A DNA stretch of 64,000 bases from Cordilura impudica. Taxonomy: Eukaryota; Arthropoda; Insecta; Diptera; Scathophagidae. The first letter of the stretch is position 1. The number at the start of each line of letters is the position of its first letter. The position numbers and the translations under genes were made by a program. Of the stretch, positions 12,181 to 22,392 are shown piece by piece. The stretch covers positions 95,216,051 to 95,280,050 of the forward strand of contig OY821521.1 of the NCBI GenBank assembly GCA_963682025.1, in the 5' to 3' direction. A model generated the notes under the pieces. It was not told the origin of the DNA, did not search any database, and was given only the letters and a program-made list of their open reading frames with translations.

Positions 12181-14138
12181 AAGGGTGTTCCAAAATTCAC
12201 GCAGGATTTGAAATCGCAGTAAAGTGACACTTCAACAGCTGATAGTTTAGGGTTAGTAAAAATTAAGCATTACACGATAGAACAACGCGTGTTCATTGTT
12301 GAACAATGTATAAAAAATAATGAAAGTTTGCCGGCTAAAGTTGGAAAATTTCAGACAAAATATAATCGGTATATTGATCTATCTTCGTCAACTGATGATG
12401 CTGAACACAATGCTGATCGTCCAAAAATAACCCTCAAATGTCAATATCGAATTAGTGCGTAAGTGTTGGTGAAAGTCCAGGAACATCAATTAGGTGTCGT
12501 GGACAAGAATTGCAAGTTTCAAGAAGCTCTCTGAGTCTCCACGCTTATAGTGCGTTTACATCTAAGTAAAATCTAGTATATACGAGACTTCCGGCACAAT
12601 CTAACTCATTTTTACTAGATTTCCCATACAAAACAAAATCCAGCTCGTTACTAGATTTTAGCAAACTCTCACAAAATGTTGTCAAACTTGGGCACTACCA
12701 AATGATACTACTGTGTTTTCGTAATATTGTAGTAGAAAATTACAACGCAGTGACTGAAAAATTTACATTTAACAACAAAAGCAAACAAGTTGAATAAAAA
12801 GGAAATAAAATATTAATTATTAATAAAAATTACGAATCTATTGCCGGTTATCTCAATGTACCGTCAAACTGCCTGTTACTTAACCAGGACATAAATTTAT
12901 TGGACCGATAAACTGCCGGTTAACAATTTTGGTTTTCTCAATGTACCGAAAAAAACATTATTTTCAGTTGGCAGGCAATGCCTCTCAAATTGCGTATGAA
13001 AGTTGGGAGAATTATTTTCGGTTGGCAATGCTTCTCAAAATGTTGGGAATGTTGGGAGAATAATTTATCTGTACGATAAATAAATAATTGGCAGATGAGT
13101 GCCGGTTAGCTTTGCGACAAAATAGAAGCAAACCAGACATAATTGAAAAGTTATAATTTTTTATACTTATTCCAATCTGATTTTTAATAATTGTGGAAAA
13201 TGCATTTGTTGTTCAATTCCTATTGTTTTTTTTCGCAAAACTTCTATTTCAGCTTATACTTTGTTCATTGTTTTGTTTATCTTTGGTATTTATAGTTTAT
13301 CTGTTTTATTTTAATCAGCTGTTTATTGTTATGGCAACAAAATCTCACAAAATGTCAAAACACTAGATGTAAACGGTATAGATTTTGAAATAGATTTCAA
13401 CTAAAATCTACTAGATTTTCCTTAGATGAAAATGCACTATTATAAAGAACAGTTGATACAAGATACATTGATACATGCACATTGAAGAGACTTCATTGAA
13501 TGGATTGTACAACATTAACAAGTGGATGCTGATATTACAAACAAAATCTTCCTAAGCGATGACGAATATTTTCACCTAGATATGTAGTTTAATTTGTTGC
13601 AGCATTTGGTGTTCAGAGAACTCACATGTGTTTGCCGAAAATCAAATGCATCCACAACGTGTCAGAGTCTGGTGAGAATTTTGGACTGGAGACTTCATTG
13701 GACCATTCTTCATTGAAAATGAGACCAGTCATTCAGTGAATATTATTGGTGCTAGATGATATATTGCTAGACGACTTATTGTTTCAACAAGACGGTGCCA
13801 CATGCCTTACTGCATGACACGTTTTCTGGTTGTATACTCTCTCTTTTCTGTGATCAGAATTGACCCCTTAGATCGTGTGATTTAACGCCATTTGATTTTT
13901 TATGAGGTTTTTTGAAGTCGAAAATCTATGCCAACAAGCCCACAACGAAATTCAGCCACATTCATGCAAAATGGTCATGGAAAATTTCGACTATGTGCCG
14001 CCAGAAAAGTCGTGGAATCCGTTTGCTCGATGTGTTGTTCCATAACCCTATCCCGTGCACTTTATGATTCAATAAAAATGTTAAGAAAAAGTGTTATATG
14101 CTTAACTCAAATCTTGCATAAATTTCGGGACACCCTTT
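12181..14138 (+). pseudogene. Decayed mariner-superfamily transposon with a nested MITE
   Basis: Ends form an imperfect inverted repeat: left AAGGGTGTTCCAAAATTCAC, right TTTCGGGACACCCTTT, with GCAGGATTTGAAAT / AACTCAAATCTTGC just inside. Inside, plus-strand frames begin 'QRVFIVEQCIKNNESLPAKV' (helix-turn-helix N-terminus of the DUF4817-type insect transposases). After the nested MITE (12548-13439) they continue with 'HPQRVRVW*EFWTGDFIGPF', 'NIIGAR' and 'QQDGATCH' (second catalytic Asp), then 'CDLTPFDFL*GFLKSKIYAN' (last catalytic Asp). Stops and frameshifts throughout. The family was identified from remembered insect relatives. Confidence 0.7.
12548..13439. mobile_element. 892-bp MITE nested in the transposon, TTA duplication
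   Basis: Inverted ends: left TAGTGCGTTTACATCTAAGT, continuing AAAATCTAGTA; right is the inverted match TAGTGCATTTTCATCTAAGG, continuing AAAATCTAGTAGA. Flanked by TTA at 12545-12547 and 13440-13442. The 3-bp TTA duplication suggests a PIF/Harbinger-type MITE (inference). Its interior holds a duplicated motif around TTGGGAGAATTATTTTCGGT. Confidence 0.8.
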
Positions 14139-15164
14139 ATTACAATAGAGAGTAATATACAAATATTTTTTTTTTAAAACTTGTTTATAAAACAGTTTTT
14201 GTTTACTTCCTCTTATTTAAGTTGGAACAGTCAATTAATACGGTTGGTTTTTTGTGTTTTTATATTATTTGGTAGGCCTTTAAATCGTTACAACTGTTTG
14301 AGAATTCAGTACCACTATAGTTTTTATTTTTATAAAGTGAAAGTTATTGTTAAATTAATGTTATGTTTTTCGACAAATTTGATTAAATTAAAACATGCGT
14401 TAATTGCAAAAACGTAAAAAAGTTGTACATACATTTTTTTTGTACTTACATATATACATACATATGTAGGCGATCTAAGAAAGTGAATAATTATTAAAAG
14501 TAAAAGCTGATAGTTAAGCTTTAAGTATTTAAAAATATTTTTTTTTTAGAAATAAGTGTGTAATATTGTAGATAAGTATAAACAAAATTAAGAGGAATTT
14601 AAATAAAATAATAAGCACAAACCTTATTTAAATACAATTGTTGCATGCTGATAAACTATTTTGACGATCATTATGGATAATATTGCAGTTTAAAGTTTAT
14701 TACGTTTAGTTTAAATACTTATTAATTAAACACTCAATTTTCATTAGACTGCAAAACGTGCTGAAAAATACATCGCATAAAGTCATTTGCCATCATTAGT
14801 TTCATGCAAAATACAAAAAAGAAAACAAACGGAAAGATTTAAGTGTTCTAGTCACGTTTTTATTCAAAAAAATTTTATCAAAAGTCAAAACACTCATAAG
14901 AATATACATACGTATGAAAGTCTGGAGAATTTTTTGGGAGTACAATTGTTTAGTTTGGTTACAAGAATTCTTTTGTAATTGAAGAAAAATATAGTAACGC
15001 GAATATTTTTATGTACAAATTTTAAAGTATTTTAAATTATTCAATAAAATTTTCATGCTGTTTTATTTAAGAAAAAATTATTTTAAAAAACTGAATCGAA
15101 ATAGAAGTACATATATACAAAACAATTAAGAATAACCGTTTAACGTGTTATTTCAAATGTATAC
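14139..15164. other. AT-rich sequence, no gene seen
   Basis: No supported feature. The frames at 14181-14417 and 14787-14978 are low-complexity and not recognised. Confidence 0.6.
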
Positions 15165-15410
15165 CAACATTTCGTTTCGCAGCATTTATTTATTTAAAAA
15201 AAAAATAAGAACAAAAGTATTCGTACATAATATAAACAATTTCTTTTTTCATATATTCAACTTCCCGCTAAGCATTTCTTAATAAAAAAAATTTAACTAG
15301 TTTATACATAAATATTTAATTAATTTCACTTTTATTTCTACCGGTGTACTTTTTCACTACTTTTGTTATAATGCAAACCAGCCAATTCATGAACCGGCCG
15401 GTCTCATTAA
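15165..15410. repeat. Module T, copy 1 of 3
   Basis: Starts ACCAACATTTCGTTTCGCAG, contains a (C/G)TAAGCATT block and ends with TTTATTTCTACCGGTGTACT plus TTTTGTTATAATGCAAACCA. The same ordered blocks recur at 15640-15840 and, split by an inserted MITE, at 17885-17974 plus 19253-19400. Confidence 0.55.
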
Positions 15411-15600
15411 AGGTGCTATTACATGACGTGTTTTTTAATAAATTGTTTAATATTAATTAACAATTAAAAAATCAGCTGTTGTTTACATTTACAGAATATG
15501 TCATACGAAAATACATATGCAAGTGTGATAGCAAAAATTATGAATCGTATGTAAAACGGCAGTTTTGACAGACATACGGAATTACATATGGATAAAAAAA
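15410..15600 (-). mobile_element. Truncated MITE, relative of 17975-19252
   Basis: The sequence (AATCAGCTGTTG, ATGTCATACGAAAATACATATG, AATTATGAATCGTATGTAAA, ACATACGGAATTACATATGG) is the inverted, shortened counterpart of 18000-18180. It starts AGGTGCTATTACATGACGTG. Confidence 0.6.
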
Positions 15601-15639
15601 AGTAACAGTAAAAGATTAAAAAAAGTCACTAAAATGAAT

Positions 15640-15840
15640 ACCAACATTTCGTTTTGCAAGTACAAAATTTGACAGCAAAAGTATACAAAAATACGTTAAG
15701 CATTAAAAAAACATTTGATATGCATATATTAAATTAATTTCTTTTTATTTCTTCCGGCGTGCTGTTTCACTTTTGTTATAATACAAACTGGCCATGATGA
15801 GTCGGCCGGGGGCCAGTCTTAATAAAACTTTTTGTTTGCA
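15640..15840. repeat. Module T, copy 2 of 3
   Basis: ACCAACATTTCGTTTTGCA, GACAGCAAAAGTAT, GTTAAGCATTAAA, TTTTATTTCTTCCGGCGTGC and TTTTGTTATAATACAAAC occur in the same order as in copy 1. Confidence 0.55.
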
Positions 15841-16199
15841 CTCTTTGTTATTAAAAAAAAGATATATAGGTTATCTTTTTGGTATTCTCGAACAATTTAA
15901 AATATATTTAGTTTTTTCTTTTCGTAGAATTGAATAAATTATTGTTATTGTTAACTCCTTATGATTCGTTGGAATTACATGAATGGAATGGAATTAAATC
16001 AATGGAATTAAATGAATGTTTGGGTTTTGTTCAATCACAATGTTTTCCCACCGTTTGGTCATGCAAAGAATACGTGAACACAATTAAACACGAGCAAAAA
16101 TATTTATACTAAATATTTTTGGTTTGTTTAATAATGTTGTTTTCCCACCGTTTAGTCAAGCAACGCGTGAGAACTCATACGCCAGCATAATTGATATTT
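15841..16199. other. No gene seen; short internal duplication
   Basis: TTTTCCCACCGTTTGGTCA at about 16042 recurs as TTTTCCCACCGTTTAGTCA at about 16140. No supported coding region. Confidence 0.4.
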
Positions 16200-16963
16200 C
16201 TGTGGTTTTCTAGAATAACCGCGTATGTCATAAAATCAAAATGTTCAGGAGAGCCAAAAAACTTTATATTTGAAATTATGGGCTCGATATAAAGTTTTTA
16301 GAGCTTTTTATTTAACAGTCCTATAGATATGGGCAATAAATACTTTATATAAAATTTTGAGTCAAAAATCTTCAGAGGAATAGATCCTAGAGAAGGACGA
16401 AAAAAACAATATGTAAATAACACTTAAAGTGTGTGCAGACAAAAGAACTTATGTCGACAAACGTCGTATTCTTTGAAAAAGAAAACTACCACTGCAACCA
16501 CCAATGTAGACATAAGTTTTTGTAGCTTGAAAAATGGATTTTTTTTGTTCGTCAACAAAAAGTTAACGGGACTTGGGATGAGAATATAACAACGTATCAA
16601 GAATAATAGTGACAAAAAATAACAGAAATAAACACAAAAGTTTTTATAAGTGGTTATAAACTGAAAAGTAATCCAAAATTATTTTGCATTTTTTTCATTA
16701 ATAACAACCTATGTCGCTATGTATCGTTTTCTGAGAAAATAATTTGTCAGCGATCAAACGTAGGTTGACATACGTCGTTAGTGCTGCAAATTAATTTAAT
16801 AAACATTTGAATTACGTCGTTATTTAAAGAAAAAACTCAGAAATGGTCAATATTTTTTTTTTTAATTAAACACATGTAAAGAGCGTTAAAAATTATTATA
16901 TTTGACATCGTTTACTCAAAACTGACAAAAATGGACATACGCGGTTATTCCAGAAAACCACAG
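16200..16963. mobile_element. CTGTGG-ended MITE, copy 2
   Basis: 764-bp copy of the element at 9227-9946, with the same ~30-bp inverted ends and ATTT direct repeats at 16196-16199 and 16964-16967. It carries short insertions relative to copy 1. Confidence 0.85.
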
Positions 16964-17079
16964 ATTTATACTAAATATTTTACTACACGTGCGATTCAAA
17001 TTGCCAGCCAGACAGTATGAAATTCTTTGCTTGCATTGGCTAGCGGAATACATGCATTGACTGGCTATGGGAGAATAAT

Positions 17080-17830
17080 TTGTTGTTGCATACACAATTT
17101 TCGGTTTTAGTTTTAATTTTAATTTTTATTGTTTCTCTTTGTTTATGTAATTTTAATTATTTCTCTTTTGTTCATGTATTTTTAATTTTAATTGTTTCTC
17201 TCTCATTTTTAATTGTTCTTTATAGTAAACTTTCATATATAGAGCGTGAAAATTAATAAAAATTATTGTCATTCTTGGCTTTCAATAATTGACGATAGTT
17301 GCAATCTTTAATTCTCTTGGTGTGCTACCCTGAGAAATATTTACTTACTTATCCTTGTGCAACACTTGGATAAATAAAAACCCAATTTCCATATCTTGGT
17401 GTACCACCAAGATAAATCACATTTTTAACTTGAGTGAGGCAAACGAGCCTTCACTTTAACATTTGGCGACCGTGACAGGACCTGCAATTTTCGCATGGTC
17501 CACCAGCATTCTACACAAAGCTGCAAGCGTCCATTCGCAAGCTATAACACTACAAGCGCCCAGCCGCAATCTGTAACGCTACAAACGCCCAGCCGCAAGC
17601 TATTAAGCTACAAGCACCCAGCCGCAAGCTATAAAGCTACAAGTACGCAGCTGCAAGCTATAAAGCTACAAACGCCCAGCCGCAACCCATAAACAGGTAA
17701 TTATATTATCCTGGTGTACCACTTGAATAATTCGCTTTAACATACCCAATGACTTGGAGAAACACCAAGTTATCCTCTCATCAAACTAAGTTAAGCAAGA
17801 CAAACGAGTCTTTGCCTTAACAGTTATTTT
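17080..17830 (+). mobile_element. LTR-retrotransposon relic, internally deleted
   Basis: An LTR 3' end (…CTTTAACA at about 17453-17462) is followed at once by a primer-binding-site-like TTGGCGACCGTGACAGGACC. That is the tRNA-Arg type known from the 412/mdg1 group. A 29-bp minisatellite follows. At 17702-17830 a divergent second copy of the LTR end occurs: compare TATCTTGGTGTACCACCAAG and GAGGCAAACGAGCCTTCACT with ATCCTGGTGTACCACTTGAA and CAAGACAAACGAGTCTTTGC, ending CCTTAACA. No gag, pol or env remains between them. The left edge of the first LTR is not resolved. Confidence 0.6.
17519..17692. repeat. 29-bp minisatellite, six units
   Basis: Unit starts fall exactly at 17519, 17548, 17577, 17606, 17635 and 17664. 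The core is AGCTACAAGCACCCAGCCGC then AAGCTATAA. It lies between the primer-binding site and the second LTR end of the LTR relic and is much more GC-rich than its surroundings. Confidence 0.9.
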
Positions 17831-17884
17831 GAAATTATTACATCTTTACCGGTGCGCAATCGTAAGTAAGCTACCATCTTTAAT

Positions 17885-17974
17885 TATGAATAACATTTCG
17901 TTTTACAGCATTAAATTATAAACAACAACAAGACAAGGACAGCAAAAGTACATTAAAAAATTGTTTTTTCCTCA
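17885..17974. repeat. Module T, copy 3 (left part)
   Basis: TAACATTTCGTTTTACAGCA and GACAGCAAAAGTACATTAAA match copies 1 and 2. The remainder lies at 19253-19400, after the inserted MITE. Confidence 0.5.
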
Positions 17975-19252
17975 AGGTGTGTTTACACTATGTGTATTTT
18001 CCATATGTAAATTCAGTTTTACGATCCATACGTAATTCCGTGTGTGTGTCAAAATTGGCGTTTTACATACGATTCATAATTTTTGCGTTCAAACGTACAT
18101 ATGTATTTCCGTATGACATAACCTCTAAATGTCAAAAACAGCTGATTTGATTTGTGAATTTACAAAAATTTATTGTTAAAAATAAAGTTATATATTTTTT
18201 AATTGTTAATTAATATTAAACAATGTATTTTTCTTTCAATATTAATCTTAATAATTTACTCTGTTTTTCTTTGTTGTATTTTCATATGTTTGTCATGCCA
18301 AAATAGAACCTGCTCTAATTGAAAAATTTACATATGTCTTGCCAAATGTATTGTACATAAACAATGTTTGAAAGGGTTCACACTATGTGTACAAATTGCA
18401 CGTGCTAAAAAAATAGGAACAAGTAAGAATAATTATAGTCGGTCTAGACCGACTATACGATACCCTATACCATGCGTTTAGAGACCCTATCTCTCAGGCC
18501 CAACTAACTGGATATAGAAAATAAGCATAAACCAAATTTGAGTAGGATTTTTTTTAATTTTTTCGGCTGCAGATATGAAAAAGTTCATATCGGATGCTAT
18601 ATCTATATGGGGACTAGGCCCAAAACTGGACCGATCCGGACCATATTTGGTAAAGTCTCTTGTATTTTGCAAAAATATATACAAACAAAATTTGAGAAGA
18701 ATCAGTGCAATATTTTTCTTTTTTGATAGATTTAAGTGAAGATCGGGAAGCAGCTCTATATGGGGCCTATGACTAAGAGTTGTCCAATAGGGATCATTTT
18801 TGGACTACTAATTAATGGATGTAATATATACATACAAACCCAATTTGACTAAGATTTGTATGATAATTTGGATCTTATGGCAATATATATTGATTGCATA
18901 GGGTCATTTGTATGGGGGCTAGGTCTGAACGTGGACCGATTCTCACCAATTTCAATAGCGTTCATCCCATGGCCGATAAAAGATTAAATACCAAATTTCA
19001 TCAAAATATATTCATATTTGCTACCTGCAGTTTGATTACAAGCTTTACATGGACACAGAGACGGACGGACGGACGGACGGACATCGTTAAATCGAATCAG
19101 ATAGTGATTCTGATTCGATCGGTATAATTAAAGATGGGTGTAGCTCAAATATTTTTGGTTGTTACAAACAGCAGCACAAAGTCATTATACCCAAACCACA
19201 TAGTGGTATAGGGTATAAAAACACAAGCAAAGCACATAGTGTGAACGCAGCT
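17975..19252. mobile_element. MITE with TTACACTATGTG ends, carrying a nested R1
   Basis: Inverted ends: left AGGTGTGTTTACACTATGTG; right, read inverted, AGCTGCGTTCACACTATGTG. It is flanked by TCA on the left and TTA on the right, an imperfect 3-bp duplication. Repeat R1 copy B (18418-19221) is inserted near the right end. The first ~180 bp match 15410-15600. Confidence 0.7.
18418..19221 (-). repeat. HINE/DINE-like repeat R1, copy B
   Basis: Complete copy in inverted orientation, from the palindrome TAGTCGGTCTAGACCGACTA (about 18436-18455) to GGTATAGGGTATAAAA at 19221. It has a (GGAC)n tract at about 19062-19082. It is nested in the MITE at 17975-19252. Confidence 0.8.
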
Positions 19253-19400
19253 TTAGTGTTACTCCCCGTTAAGCATTTTTTTTATAAAAAAATATTTGAT
19301 TAGTTAACATATATTTAATCAATTTCACTTTTATTTCTTCCGGCGTACTTTTGTTACATAGCAAACTATCCACTAGATGAGTGGGCGTTTCGCTAAAACT
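19253..19400. repeat. Module T, copy 3 (right part)
   Basis: CCGTTAAGCATTTTTTTTAT, TTTTATTTCTTCCGGCGTAC and TTTTGTTACATAGCAAAC follow the order of copies 1 and 2. Confidence 0.5.
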
Positions 19401-19546
19401 TTTTGTCTGCACTTGTTATTTGAAACCACAATTCGAACAATTTATTATATGTTTTGATTTTTTTTTCGTATATTTGGAAAAAAAATTAAATATGTTTATA
19501 CGATTAGCAGTAATTTTGCATCTTAAACGGCTCGCAATCGTAAAAT

Positions 19547-19785
19547 CAAGTGAGTCCGATCACAGGGGAGATGTGTAAACATCTGGTAATAAATAAAATG
19601 CAGAAAACAGCGACAAAAAGGTTATTTCATATCATAATTTTTTCACCAAACAATCACACCGATTTGTCTTAATGCTTACATGTTACGCGTAAGATCTTAC
19701 GCTCACATATTACGCTGTTTTTGTGATTGTATTGTGAATTAGAAATTTACCCCCCTGCGCGTATAGATGTTTACACATTAAAAAC
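19547..19785. repeat. Dispersed repeat R5, copy 1
   Basis: Begins AAGTGAGTCCGATCACAGGG and GAGATGTGTAAACATCT; ends TTTACCCCCCTGCGCGTATA and GATGTTTACACAT. The ATGTGTAAACATC blocks near the two ends are inverted to each other. A second copy is at 39817-40165. Probably a MITE. Confidence 0.6.
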
Positions 19786-19832
19786 TGACGAATGTAACTA
19801 TGTAGAAGAAGGACTAAATTAATGAAAACATT

Positions 19833-21597
19833 AGCTCTGTTCCTTTACGTGATAATTTGTAACAATTTGTACAAATTATCACAAAATTTACTGGAGCCTG
19901 TTCGTTTACTTCAAAAACCCAGTAAAAGAGAACAAATGAGAGCGTAAAGTGACAGTTCATCTTTTGAAAACTTACTAGCTTTTACTAGATACATATATTT
20001 TTGCCAGTAAGAATTGGCAAGCAAGAAAAACATATATTGAAAAACATATGATTGAATTTTGTGGTAAATAAAACTGAAATACTACAATTCTATTGTTGTG
20101 CAAAAATGTTAAATAATAATTCTGAGGAAATTAACGAAAGAAGAAGTAAATAAATATTCACATAATCAGGTTTGATTAATTTTTATCAAAAAAAAAAAAA
20201 ATAATATGTGTATCTGCCAATTTCTTTCATAATAAATGTTTATTTTCAAAAGCAATAGGTAATGATATTAGTTTCAATGAATATTTTTACATGTTAAATA
20301 AAATAAATTCTTCTAATTAACGTGTATTTATTTTTTTAATTTAGAGTTTCATTTCTTCACTTTCAAATGTGTTTACAATCAGCTGTTTATATGACCTTGC
20401 AAATTCTTACAAATTGCTGTTCGTTTACTATTTTGGATATTTATGTTTTTGAGAACTAATTTTTCTTACTCTCTGAAATTTCGGTTTTTACTGGGTTTTA
20501 CTGGGAAAGTAAACGAATATAGCTAATTTTTTTATTTTGAATTTGTAAAAATAAATGTTTTTTTGTTTATACCTTTTATACATAGTATTTATTCTTGAAG
20601 TTTTAAAGTATTTTAAACAGTATTTTCTATTGGGTGAAAATAATTTGCAAAAAGGTGGATTTGATTTGTCAAAAGTTGAATTTTATTTGCAAAAAGGTAA
20701 ATTTGATTTGCCAAAAGGTGAATTTCAACTGCAAAAGGGTGAATTTGGAGTGTAGAGCCTGTATTAATTGACATTTTTTTTTGTTTTGATTTTTATAGTT
20801 CTTCCTCTTCTTAGTAGCACTCATTTGTAAGAATTTGCAAGATCATAGAAACAGCTGGCGTCGAATCGTCGAATTCGTTATCGAAATTTTTCAATCGAAA
20901 TAATTTTTTTATTTTCCAAAATAAAATACTAAAAGTAATTTTATTCTGCCACAGCTAACGAGTTATGGTCCATAGTTAATAGTAAAAGTGAAATGAGGTC
21001 TGACGTTTGTTTGTCTTCTTTAAATAATAAACCAAAATATCGAATTTCGATTGATTTTACTCGATATCGCATGCGACGATTTGCACCGTGATTGTAAACA
21101 CATTCGAAAGTGAAGAAGCAGTGAAACTCTAAATTAAAAAAAGAAATATATCTAAATTAAAAGAATTTATTTTATTTAACATGTAAAAATATTCATTGGA
21201 ACTAATATCATTACCTATTGCTTTTGAAAATAAACATTTATTGTGAGAGAAATTGACAGATACCTGGTTATGTGAATATTTATTTACTTCTTCTATCGTT
21301 AATTTCCTCAGAATTATTATTTAACATTTTTGCACAACAATAGAATTGTAGTATTTTAGCTTTATTTACCTCAAAACTCAATCATATGTTTTTCAAACAT
21401 ATGTTTTTCTTGCTTGCTAATTCTTACTGGCAAAAATATATCTAGTAAAAACTGGCAAGTTTTCAAAAAATTAACTGTCACTTTACGCTCTCATTTGTTC
21501 TCTTTTATTGGAGTTTTGAAGTAAACGAACAGGATCCAGTAAATTTTGTGATAATTTGTACAAATTATTACAAATTATCACGTAAACGAACAGAGCT
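19833..21597. mobile_element. 1.77-kb inverted-repeat composite MITE
   Basis: The left copy (19833-20524, 692 bp) has its own inverted ends (AGCTCTGTTCCTTTAC and, inverted, AGCTATATTCGTTTAC). A second copy lies in opposite orientation at about 20810-21597 and ends GTAAACGAACAGAGCT. It carries a ~215-bp insertion near its inner end (about 20862-21090). The whole is flanked by ATT on both sides (19830-19832 and 21598-21600). The arms share more than 450 bp. No transposase frame. Confidence 0.75.
20646..20755 (+). repeat. 21-bp tandem array, first block
   Basis: About five 21-bp units with the core TTGCAAAAAGGTGAATTTGAT, in the spacer between the two arms of the inverted composite. Every unit is in frame and encodes degenerate LQKGEFD heptads. 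A related block lies at 21980-22066. Confidence 0.8.
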
Positions 21598-21979
21598 ATT
21601 ATTTTAACAATGTGAAAAATATAAATTGGAATTATATAAAAATATTAAATGCTACCACACAAAATTTTATTTTAGAAATTACTTCTTCGATTGGGTTGAG
21701 CATTCGGGGAATAAGGCGGTAGGAAAACTAATGTGTGCCTAGTCTGTTCAACCAGATTTCGTACGTCTTATGGAGACTAACCACGCTTCCATAATATTAT
21801 TTTCTTCTAATTTTTCAAACAATCCCATTAAAAATTTGCAAAAAAAAATATTTCAATTGACATTGGAGTATGGAATTATTTTCTGAAATAATATCCCTGG
21901 TTATTTATTGCAGCAATTAATGAAACATTGCGGCCTCTAACCGTTGGAACAATTATATTTGCCGGTGTATTTTTTTTTC

Positions 21980-22066
21980 ATTTGCAAAAAGGTGAATTTG
22001 ATTTGCAAAAAGGTGAATTTGAGTTTCCAAAAGTTGAATTTAATTTGCAAAAAGGTGAATTTGAAG
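21980..22066 (+). repeat. 21-bp tandem array, second block
   Basis: Four 21-bp units (TTGCAAAAAGGTGAATTTGAT consensus) just outside the composite. Like the first block it ends GAATTTG(A/G)AGTG and continues into a (C/G)CCTGTA motif. No gene is inferred from the short open frame. Confidence 0.8.
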
Positions 22067-22331
22067 TGAAAACCCTGTACGCACGCAACATGCTTCTAAA
22101 AAAAACATTATAGTATTATAATAAATATAACTTTAATCTTTCCGTTGCACTTGTTTCCTGGATTTCTTATATAACAAAACAATCGGTTGAGCAGCCGGGT
22201 AAAATTTACATATTAGAACAATATTAATAAATTATTTTAATGACATTTTTGTTTGATAGATTTAATTTTATAACATATAATTCTGTTTTAAATAATTTTT
22301 GAATAATAAACCTTTTTTTCTCTATTTTTAG

Positions 22332-22392
22332 TTATTTTTTTTTACAACAACCTTCTTCCCCACTTTAATTAAAACAAAACAAAAGCGAAACA
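22332..22392 (+). other. Probable 5'-UTR exon part of Hmgs
   Basis: A pyrimidine-rich stretch ending TTTTTTTCTCTATTTTTAG (AG at 22330-22331) is a good 3' splice site just upstream of the Hmgs start, so an untranslated first exon probably lies further upstream. That exon was not located. Confidence 0.45.
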
